Positions 1 to 5,160 of a stretch of DNA of 6,987 nucleotides are shown in pieces. This DNA comes from JBHIDJ01 sp046760105. GTDB taxonomy: Bacteria > Pseudomonadota > Gammaproteobacteria > Acidiferrobacterales > SPGG2. Where the stretch lies: positions 1-6,987 of the forward strand of contig JBHIDJ010000150.1 in NCBI GenBank assembly GCA_046760105.1, read 5' to 3'. Positions within the stretch are counted from its first letter, which is position 1; each line of letters opens with the position of its first letter. The position numbers were made by a program, and so were the translations under genes. The notes below the pieces were generated by a model. It saw nothing but the letters and a program-made list of their open reading frames with translations, was not told the DNA's origin and made no database searches.

Positions 1-2
1 AG

Positions 3-86
3 ATCCTGGACGAGCTCGTCCTGAACGAGAACTTTACGGAGTTTCTTACCCTACCGGCGTATCAGAAACTCATCCAACAAGACTAG
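3..86 (+). CDS. C-terminal fragment of a probable malate synthase
   Basis: An open frame enters from the left edge and ends at TAG 84-86, giving 27 visible residues. They end in FTEFLTLPAYQKLIQQD. The FLTLPAY motif close to the C-terminus is what I recall from the end of malate synthase A (glyoxylate shunt: glyoxylate plus acetyl-CoA to malate). No catalytic residue is visible, so the assignment rests on this tail alone. The frame is uninterrupted and is followed by a plausible terminator hairpin, which supports a real gene end. The rest of the gene lies outside the window. An unrelated protein with a similar tail cannot be excluded. Confidence 0.65.
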   Translation: MLDELVLNENFTEFLTLPAYQKLIQQD

Positions 87-108
87 TTCAGCAGCTATAG
101 ACACGACA

Positions 109-134
109 AAAGGGCCTCCCGTAGGAAGTCCTTT
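109..134 (+). terminator. Candidate terminator hairpin after the malate synthase-like gene
   Basis: Arms 109-119 and 124-134 pair over 11 positions, with one G-T wobble and one C-A mismatch, around a four-base CGTA loop. The hairpin begins 22 bases after the stop codon. The right arm ends in TTT, but the following bases (GTATGTG) are a poor U-tract, so it is an imperfect intrinsic terminator. It could instead be a processing or mRNA 3'-end stabilising hairpin. Confidence 0.45.
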
Positions 135-161
135 GTATGTGCCCGCGGTGAACGGTTCGTT

Positions 162-268
162 CTAGGTGCTGTGGGGGTAGTCACCCCAGGAAAGATTAAC
201 GTTTTGTAACATAGGGCGCTGAACTCCAGGCCTCACCGGGTGACTAAGCTGTTAGTGTCAGCACTTAG
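162..268 (+). promoter_or_regulatory. Candidate structured leader of msrB (long-range stem touching the RBS)
   Basis: CTAGGTGCTG at 162-171 is complementary to CAGCACTTAG at 259-268: ten consecutive pairs with one G-T wobble. The stem would enclose about 87 bases. Directly inside its left arm is a second hairpin, TGGGG (172-176) with CCCCA (184-188). The right arm overlaps the first bases of the msrB Shine-Dalgarno (AGGGAG, 267-272). It also overlaps a competing small hairpin, C244-A247 with T252-G255, and its flanks. This geometry could let the leader mask or expose the RBS. I do not recognise a known riboswitch class. The arms could equally be the terminal inverted repeats of a small non-coding repeat, although no flanking target duplication is visible. 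I see no convincing promoter in 135-280. Confidence 0.35.
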
Positions 269-280
269 GGAGCGCGTATC

Positions 281-787
281 ATGAATCGACGCCAATTTGT
301 AGCTACCTTGGTGGGCGTTGCCGCCTTGCCGTTGGTTACGAAAAGACTTGTTGCCAACAACAATGAGGAACACATGACCGACAAAGTATCGATCGAAAAA
401 ATCGAGCGCAGTGATACCGAATGGCGCGAGTTACTGACGCGCGAGCAATATCACGTGTTGCGCAAGGAAGGCACCGAGCGCTCATTCAGCAGTCCGCTGA
501 ACGAAGAAAAACGCAAAGGGATCTACGCCTGCGCCGGCTGTGAGTTGGCACTGTTCACCTCTGACATGAAATTTGACAGTGGCACCGGTTGGCCGAGTTT
601 CTACACGTCGCTTGAAGGCGTGTTGGAAACAAAGAGGGATTTCAAGCTGATCCTGCCCCGGACAGAATATCATTGCACGCGCTGCGGCGGCCATCACGGT
701 CATATCTTCAACGACGGCCCAGCGCCGACTGGGCTTCGCTATTGCAACAATGGGGTTGCTCTGAAATTCATCCCGGACGAAGCCTAA
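281..787 (+). CDS. msrB: Peptide-methionine (R)-S-oxide reductase with Tat-like leader
   Basis: This 168-residue protein reduces methionine-R-sulfoxide in proteins. Residues about 43-166 form the SelR/MsrB domain. Visible landmarks are the zinc cysteine pairs C84/C87 (CAGC) and C132/C135 (CTRC), the GTGWPSF motif at 101-107, the HHGHIF segment at 138-143 and the RYCNNG motif with catalytic C155. The position where many MsrB proteins carry a resolving cysteine (DSGCGWPSF) is threonine here (T102). Recycling may therefore use another thiol or act directly. The N-terminus reads MNRRQFVATLVGVAALPLV, a twin-arginine followed by a hydrophobic stretch, then K21/R22. It resembles a Tat signal or anchor and suggests export. 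AGGGAG at 267-272, eight bases upstream, supports the first ATG. An internal ATG at residue 32 also has a good Shine-Dalgarno. The gene converges on the cyclase gene with a 14-base gap. Confidence 0.96.
   Translation: MNRRQFVATLVGVAALPLVTKRLVANNNEEHMTDKVSIEKIERSDTEWRELLTREQYHVLRKEGTERSFSSPLNEEKRKGIYACAGCELALFTSDMKFDSGTGWPSFYTSLEGVLETKRDFKLILPRTEYHCTRCGGHHGHIFNDGPAPTGLRYCNNGVALKFIPDEA
365..376 (+). promoter_or_regulatory. Internal RBS and second start codon within msrB
   Basis: GAGGA at 365-369 lies four bases before an in-frame ATG at 374-376 (M32 of the long form). Starting there gives a 137-residue protein beginning MTDKVSIEKIERSDTEWREL, which looks like the ordinary N-terminus of a cytoplasmic MsrB. 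The site could produce a second, non-exported isoform, or it could be an ancestral start retained after a leader was added. Confidence 0.45.
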
Positions 788-801
788 CAAGCCTCAGATT
801 G

Positions 802-2028
802 TCATCGGTCAGGATGCGCGAACACCTCCAGGGGTTGCCCCACACCCCGGAGCTGATGTTCGCCCAGCGATTGCCAGGCGATGGGCACGTTTCGTGCGAA
901 TTCTCCACTCACGAGAATGTGACGGTTAAGCTGTTTGGTCATGCCCTCGAGTCGGGCAACCTCGTTCGCGGCGGGGCCGATGACGGAGAATTCCAATCGC
1001 TCCGGCACGCCGATGTTTCCAAACAGGACGTCGCCGACGTGAAGGCCGAGGCCAAAAGAGAGTGGCTCGGTACCGGCGTCAGTCCGCTGCTGATTGATCT
1101 GTGCCATCCAGTCGTCCGCATCGCGTGCGGCAGATAATGCCGCTTCACAGGCGTCACGTCCATTCGCGCCACTGTTTCGAATCGGGAAAATTGCCAGCAC
1201 CGCATCGCCGATGAATCGCAGCACCTCGCCCTTGTGGGCAAGGACGGCGCCAGCCGTGCATTCAAAGAACGCATTAAGGACTTGGAGAAAGTCCTGCGCC
1301 CGCATCGAGTCGGCTATTCGGGAGGAATTTCGCAGATCGCTGTACCAAATGACGGCGTGGATGGTCTCACCGTCACCGCGCTTGATGCGGCCGTTGAGAA
1401 CGTGCCGACCGGCATCCATGCCGAGATAGGCATTCAAAATGTTGCGTGCGATTTGGTCCTTGATCGTCACCTTGCAGGCAACAGCGAGTCGCTGCTCAAT
1501 GCGCTGTAAGGAACGAATGTCTTGCTCAGTAAAGCCCGATGTGCGGTCGGTCGCCCATGAACCGACAATTCCGTCCCTTTGGGACTCGTCCCATGCGCCA
1601 TCGCCAAACGGGACCACGTAAGCAAAATAATCCTTGGCCCCTTTGTCGCGGAGCTCGGTCAGAACCGCAAAATCCAGTAACGCACTTTCGCCTGTCAGCT
1701 TCCGCCGCAGGAAGGTAATCCGTGACCCCATCATGTGGAAGAAGGGCGAATGGCGCCAGGCGTCGGAGCCATCCGTATGGAGATGCCCTACGCTCTCTAG
1801 ACCACTATCCCGGCGCCACGTCAACGAGATCGCGCGAAACAATGGGTGTAAGGTACGAAACGAGAGATAGGCCCGCCAAACCGGCACCCCCGCCGCCCAA
1901 AGGCGCTGGCAGCAACCTTCGAACAGATGCTCCATTTCGGTGTCGCCCAGGGCTTGCGACATCAACCAGTCGGCGCTCGCATCAATAAGCGTACTATCAG
2001 CTCTATGCCCTGCATCGTCGGTTGTCAT
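802..2028 (-). CDS. Class III adenylate/guanylate cyclase, soluble, with N-terminal sensory-like region
   Basis: This 408-residue protein is predicted to make a cyclic nucleotide from ATP or GTP. The catalytic domain spans about residues 222-408. It has metal-binding D231 (YSDLRNSS) and D275 (RFIGDAVLAIFP), and the transition-state pair N355 and R359 (GPAANEVARLE). The substrate-specifying positions are unusual: R271 where adenylate cyclases have Lys, and S348 where they have Asp or Thr. The product is therefore uncertain, although related proteobacterial cyclases share the RFIGDAV-type motif. Residues 1-200 have no membrane segment. The segment CQRLWAAGVPVWRAYLSFRT at 40-59 is typical of the GAF-like N-terminus of this cyclase group. 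The start at 2028 has only a distant GAGG 11 bases upstream. The gene lies 44 bases after the ChaC-like gene and is probably last in the hutF operon. Confidence 0.93.
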   Translation of the reverse strand: MTTDDAGHRADSTLIDASADWLMSQALGDTEMEHLFEGCCQRLWAAGVPVWRAYLSFRTLHPLFRAISLTWRRDSGLESVGHLHTDGSDAWRHSPFFHMMGSRITFLRRKLTGESALLDFAVLTELRDKGAKDYFAYVVPFGDGAWDESQRDGIVGSWATDRTSGFTEQDIRSLQRIEQRLAVACKVTIKDQIARNILNAYLGMDAGRHVLNGRIKRGDGETIHAVIWYSDLRNSSRIADSMRAQDFLQVLNAFFECTAGAVLAHKGEVLRFIGDAVLAIFPIRNSGANGRDACEAALSAARDADDWMAQINQQRTDAGTEPLSFGLGLHVGDVLFGNIGVPERLEFSVIGPAANEVARLEGMTKQLNRHILVSGEFARNVPIAWQSLGEHQLRGVGQPLEVFAHPDR

Positions 2029-2072
2029 CGTTTTTCATGCCTCGCTTCAAACAAATCTCGATGCGGTCACGT

Positions 2073-2642
2073 TTAACGGCCATTCACCAGTGCATCCACC
2101 TGGTGTAGCAAGCTATCCCCGATGCCGAGTTCGTCAAGATGTTGCACGGTGTTAGCAACATAGGCCGTATTGGGGCCGCTTTGTCCGTGCGCACGGGATA
2201 CAGTCGCTGCCGCTTCATCGGCGGTGAGTTTACCTGCATACTGCGAATGAGTTCTATCAGTCGTAAAGGTCAGGGCGACGACGCGGCGCCCATCCTCCAA
2301 ATGAATAGGCGCTAGAATGGGCACATAGACACGCGTCACCATTTCGCGTTTGTAGAGATAATTGGCGGCCGCATGTTTGTCCGCTTCACGTACGCAAAAC
2401 GCACGGCCGAGGCACGATCCCCCTAAGTCCAGGCCTAGCACGAGGCCGGGGTTTGTTCGCGTGCCACGGTAAACCCATGACCACACACAAAGTGCACGGT
2501 GATAACCGTAGAGACGCGCCGCTCGCACGTTGACATGCGGGAAACCCGGCCGCCACATCAAGGATCCGTAGCCAAAAACCCAAAGGTCACCATCCGGTAA
2601 TGCGAGGACGTTGCTATGCGGCTGGTCACTCTCGTACTTCAT
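2073..2642 (-). CDS. ChaC-like gamma-glutamylcyclotransferase
   Basis: The protein has 189 residues, the usual size for the ChaC family. These cytoplasmic enzymes cleave glutathione or gamma-glutamyl peptides to 5-oxoproline plus Cys-Gly or the free amino acid. Diagnostic features are the nucleotide-loop-like WVFGYGSLMW at 21-30, the GTRTNPGLVLGLD block at 60-72, the GGSCLGRAF block at 74-82, and YLYKREM at 95-101, in which E100 is the expected catalytic glutamate. The PNTAYVANTVQHLDELGI segment at 157-174 matches the conserved helical C-terminus. Translation starts at ATG 2642 with a weak GAGAG upstream. The gap to the binding-fold gene upstream is only 15 bases, so cotranscription and possibly coupled translation are likely. 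Whether the substrate is glutathione or another gamma-glutamyl compound cannot be read from the sequence. Confidence 0.92.
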   Translation of the reverse strand: MKYESDQPHSNVLALPDGDLWVFGYGSLMWRPGFPHVNVRAARLYGYHRALCVWSWVYRGTRTNPGLVLGLDLGGSCLGRAFCVREADKHAAANYLYKREMVTRVYVPILAPIHLEDGRRVVALTFTTDRTHSQYAGKLTADEAAATVSRAHGQSGPNTAYVANTVQHLDELGIGDSLLHQVDALVNGR

Positions 2643-2657
2643 CGCTCTCAGGCATCA

Positions 2658-3548
2658 CTATGCCTCATCAGGTGGCAGTGCGACGACTGCCTCATAAGGA
2701 TGGCGTTTCGTAATGATGCCACTATGGAGGAAAACGTCGAGTGCCACATCATACGCCTCGCGCACAATTCGAGGATCGGGGTTCCAGCAGCCAAGATGCT
2801 GGTAAAAGGCGATAGTAGTCGTCAGCACGTCGTGATCGATGCCCTTGAAGAAATCCGCCTCGGCCCTGGCAATCTCGGCGGCCGGTGTCTCGTTTACGTA
2901 ACTGCGCGCTTTCCGGTAAGCGCCCATGAAGGCCTTTGCCATGTCGGTTTGCAGCCATTCGCGTGAAGCAATGACACTGCTAAAGGCAACCGGGCCGATC
3001 GCCTCCCCCACGGATGCAACAACATAACCGACCCCGTCCTTTTCAAGCTGTTGCGGTGCCGGTCCCTGTTGATGAACGTAGTCGCCCTGACCGGCACGAA
3101 ACGCCTTATCGATCGCGTCGACGCCACCCACATCGATCACGTCGAGTTGATCGTAGTGCACACTCATCTTATGCGCCGCGTACTTGAACATCACCAGCGG
3201 TTGCGTGGCGTGATCCACTAGTACCCTTTTTCCTATCATTTTATTCCACTTAAAGTCAGGGTCGGGGTCGCGTGCGGTAATGAAGAATCCGTCTCTCTCA
3301 TTTATCTGTGCAAAGTGAACGACGGTGCTCGTTTCGCCTCGCTCCATGAGGCCCCAACTTGATGACACGGCCGATTGACCAAGGTGAATCGAGCCATCGC
3401 GGATGCCATCTCGCACCGACTTCTGCGGTGTCGCAATCGCGTAGGTCGGCTCCAAGCCTTCCTGCTTTAGAAAACCGCCCGTGATGGTAGAGATCAATGG
3501 ACTGTAAAACGCCGAATGGCGCGTGACCATAATATTGATCTGAGTCAT
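2658..3548 (-). CDS. NMT1/THI5-like (NitT/TauT-type) binding-fold protein without signal peptide
   Basis: The frame runs back to a TTG at 3602. I place the start at ATG 3548 because AAGGA lies five bases upstream and upstream residues are highly charged with no domain character. The product is 296 residues. The N-terminus (HSAFYSPLISTITGGFLKQE at 11-30, then GLEPTY) matches the opening beta-alpha unit of NMT1/ABC substrate-binding proteins (COG0715 type). The rest fits: SVRDGIRDGSIHLGQSA at 44-60, IGKRVLVDHATQP at 105-117, AFRAGQGDYVHQQ at 149-161. Transporter-linked members are exported, but this protein has no signal peptide, no lipobox cysteine, and no permease or ATPase gene nearby. It may be a cytoplasmic ligand binder or an enzyme on this fold. 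The cysteine-rich motif of THI5 pyrimidine synthases is absent. The ligand is unknown; the hutF context hints at a histidine-pathway compound. Confidence 0.85.
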   Translation of the reverse strand: MTQINIMVTRHSAFYSPLISTITGGFLKQEGLEPTYAIATPQKSVRDGIRDGSIHLGQSAVSSSWGLMERGETSTVVHFAQINERDGFFITARDPDPDFKWNKMIGKRVLVDHATQPLVMFKYAAHKMSVHYDQLDVIDVGGVDAIDKAFRAGQGDYVHQQGPAPQQLEKDGVGYVVASVGEAIGPVAFSSVIASREWLQTDMAKAFMGAYRKARSYVNETPAAEIARAEADFFKGIDHDVLTTTIAFYQHLGCWNPDPRIVREAYDVALDVFLHSGIITKRHPYEAVVALPPDEA

Positions 3549-3599
3549 GTGATTCCTTGTGTTTCGTCTGTCTTGCAGTTTCTGTGTCGCCGTTTTTCT

Positions 3600-3623
3600 C
3601 AATCAAAATATTCGATTGCAATC
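3600..3623. promoter_or_regulatory. AT-rich palindrome cluster between hutF and the binding-fold gene
   Basis: Directly after the hutF stop codon is the perfect 10-base palindrome GATTGCAATC (3614-3623). Its left half also pairs with CAATC at 3600-3604 across an AT-rich nine-base spacer. The cluster sits in the longest gap (75 bases) of the four-gene minus-strand series. It could be an operator, an mRNA processing hairpin that sets different levels for hutF and the downstream genes, or chance. I found no good -35/-10 pair that would make it an internal promoter, and no U-tract for a terminator. Confidence 0.25.
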
Positions 3624-5012
3624 TCAACTACCGATCGACCCGTTGCCCACTTGGCGTTGTGTTTGCTTAAATCGGCCAAAGATCTCCTCCTCAAGTAAGT
3701 GATGGCCGTCGACGATCCGCCATTGCCCAGCCACCATCACATCCTTGACGGGATTCACGTTGCCCGCAAAAACGACCGCGTCCAGCAAAAGATCGTCGGG
3801 CTTGTTAATCAGCGCCGGTGTCTCGGGATCGAGCACGACTAGATCCGCGCGCCGGCCAACAGCGAGACCACCGGCTGCAAGACCCAGTGCCTGCGCGCCA
3901 CCTCTGAGGGCGTCTCGATAAAGGCTGGCGCCCACCGAGTGGGAAAGATTGGCCAACAAGGCGCGGCGTCGGTGTAAAAGCCGCTGTCCGTATTCTAATG
4001 TCCGCAGTTCCTCGACAGCACTAACCGAAATATGGCTGTCGGACCCGATCCCAAAAGTTCCGCCGCGGCGCTGGTATTCGATGGCGGGAAAAAGACCATC
4101 ACCCAGGTTTGCTTCCGTCGTTGGACACAGTCCCGCCACCGCCCTGCTTGCCGCGAGCGCTTGTATTTCTTTGTCATCGAGATGCGTTGCATGTACCAGA
4201 CACCAGCGCTCATCGATATCGGCGTTGTCGAACAACCATGTGACCGGACGCTGCCCACTCCATGCCAGACAGTCGTCTACTTCTTTTTTTTGTTCGGCGA
4301 TGTGGATATGAATAGGCGCCGAGTCGTCGAGTCGGTTGATTAATTGCACCGCTTCGCGCAGCGATTCCGGGGTAACGGCACGTAACGAGTGCGCTGCGAT
4401 ACCAATGCGGGCATTCGGCTGCTTCCCATAATGCGCAAACAGCGTTTCCAGTAAAGTAGCATAGCGTTCGATATCGTTAATAAAGCGCCGTTGACCGGCC
4501 GTCGCCGGTTGGCCGCCAAATCCGCCGTATCCATACAGCACCGGCAGATGTGTAAGCGCGATCCCGGTTGTGTTGGCGGCTGCGAAAATGCGATCGGACA
4601 TCTCCGTCAGCTTGGCGTAGGGCTCACCGTTGGCATCGTGGTGCAGGTAATGAAATTCAGCCACCGCCGTGTAACCGGCTTTTAGCATTTCCACATACAG
4701 CTGCTCGGCAATGCTTTGCACCTGGTCGGGCGTGATGCGCGCGGCAAAGTCATACATGACTTTGCGCCAGGTCCAAAAGCTGTCCTCATCCGGGCCACGT
4801 CGTTCCGAACAGCCGGCAAAGGCCCGTTGAAAGGCATGCGAGTGCAGGTTCGGCATGCCGGGCAAGACCGGACCGCCCAGTCTTTGCGCATCCGCGGGTG
4901 GCGTCGTTATGTCGGGCTTGATTCCCGTAATGAGTCCCGCTGCGTCCATATCCAGGACCACATTCCGCCCCCACCCGTCGCCTAGCAGCGCCCTATCCGC
5001 AAACAACCGCAT
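3624..5012 (-). CDS. hutF: Formimidoylglutamate deiminase
   Basis: The open frame extends to 5252, inside hutI, but the homologous N-terminus begins MRLFADRALLGDGWGRNV at 5012, giving 462 residues, normal for HutF. The enzyme hydrolyses N-formimino-L-glutamate to N-formyl-L-glutamate and ammonia in the cytoplasm. It is a metal-dependent amidohydrolase. Metal and active-site landmarks are H57/H59 (PNLHSHAFQRAFAG), H207 (AAHSLRAV), H235/H237 (IHIHIAEQ), H274 and H277 (VHATHLDD) and D325 (GSDSHIS). The LCPTTEANLGDG block at 295-306 is characteristic of HutF, and GLAVGRRADLVVLD at 382-395 is the usual amidohydrolase C-terminal beta segment. The start has a weak GAG eight bases upstream and lies about 24 bases after the predicted transcription start. 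The gene is first in the minus-strand series and divergent from hutI. Confidence 0.96.
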   Translation of the reverse strand: MRLFADRALLGDGWGRNVVLDMDAAGLITGIKPDITTPPADAQRLGGPVLPGMPNLHSHAFQRAFAGCSERRGPDEDSFWTWRKVMYDFAARITPDQVQSIAEQLYVEMLKAGYTAVAEFHYLHHDANGEPYAKLTEMSDRIFAAANTTGIALTHLPVLYGYGGFGGQPATAGQRRFINDIERYATLLETLFAHYGKQPNARIGIAAHSLRAVTPESLREAVQLINRLDDSAPIHIHIAEQKKEVDDCLAWSGQRPVTWLFDNADIDERWCLVHATHLDDKEIQALAASRAVAGLCPTTEANLGDGLFPAIEYQRRGGTFGIGSDSHISVSAVEELRTLEYGQRLLHRRRALLANLSHSVGASLYRDALRGGAQALGLAAGGLAVGRRADLVVLDPETPALINKPDDLLLDAVVFAGNVNPVKDVMVAGQWRIVDGHHLLEEEIFGRFKQTQRQVGNGSIGS

Positions 5013-5042
5013 ACGTTTCACTCGCCCATGGAAAACCTGCAA

Positions 5043-5071
5043 ACCATAGCCGTTGCTCCGGAATCCGTCAA
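5043..5071 (-). promoter_or_regulatory. Predicted sigma70-type promoter of hutF
   Basis: On the minus strand TTGACG (5071-5066) and TATGGT (5048-5043) are separated by exactly 17 bases. They match the -35 consensus at five of six positions and the -10 at four of six. Transcription would start near 5036, leaving about 24 bases before ATG 5012. This independently supports the shorter hutF start. A second, perfect TTGACA occurs farther upstream (5118-5113 read on the minus strand), but without a matching -10. Confidence 0.45.
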
Positions 5072-5101
5072 AGCAAGGCGGATAGGCAGAATCGGCTTCG
5101 C

Positions 5102-5130
5102 GTGCAACCGCCTTGTCAAGCCAATAGAAT
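5102..5130 (+). promoter_or_regulatory. Weak candidate promoter of hutI
   Basis: TAGAAT at 5125-5130 matches the -10 consensus at five of six positions. The hexamer 17 bases upstream, GTGCAA at 5102-5107, is a poor -35. An overlapping alternative is TTGTCA (5113-5118), 17 bases, then TGGAAT (5136-5141). Either would give a very short leader to the hutI ATG at 5161. A poor -35 would fit activator-dependent or inducible expression, but no operator was identified. Confidence 0.25.
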
Positions 5131-5160
5131 GACCATGGAATCTGGTAAGCGGATGTGCCG

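Noticed and set aside
788..801. Shared terminator between convergent msrB and the cyclase gene
   Set aside because: The 14-base gap and its flanks show no stem-loop with a U-tract in either direction. Termination here cannot be read from the sequence.
673..1137. Plus-strand open frame of 154 codons overlapping msrB and the cyclase gene
   Set aside because: It lies in another frame of msrB and antisense to the cyclase, both well-supported proteins. It has no RBS and no recognisable domain.
3549..3602. Upstream extension of the binding-fold gene to a TTG at 3602, possibly a leader peptide
   Set aside because: The added 18 residues are charged (RKTATQKLQDRRNTRNH) with no hydrophobic core, so they are not a signal peptide. 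The ATG at 3548 has an AAGGA at ideal spacing.
3949..4343. Open frames of 103-120 codons antisense to hutF
   Set aside because: They mirror the codon structure of hutF on the opposite strand, have arginine/serine-rich low-information translations and no initiation signal.
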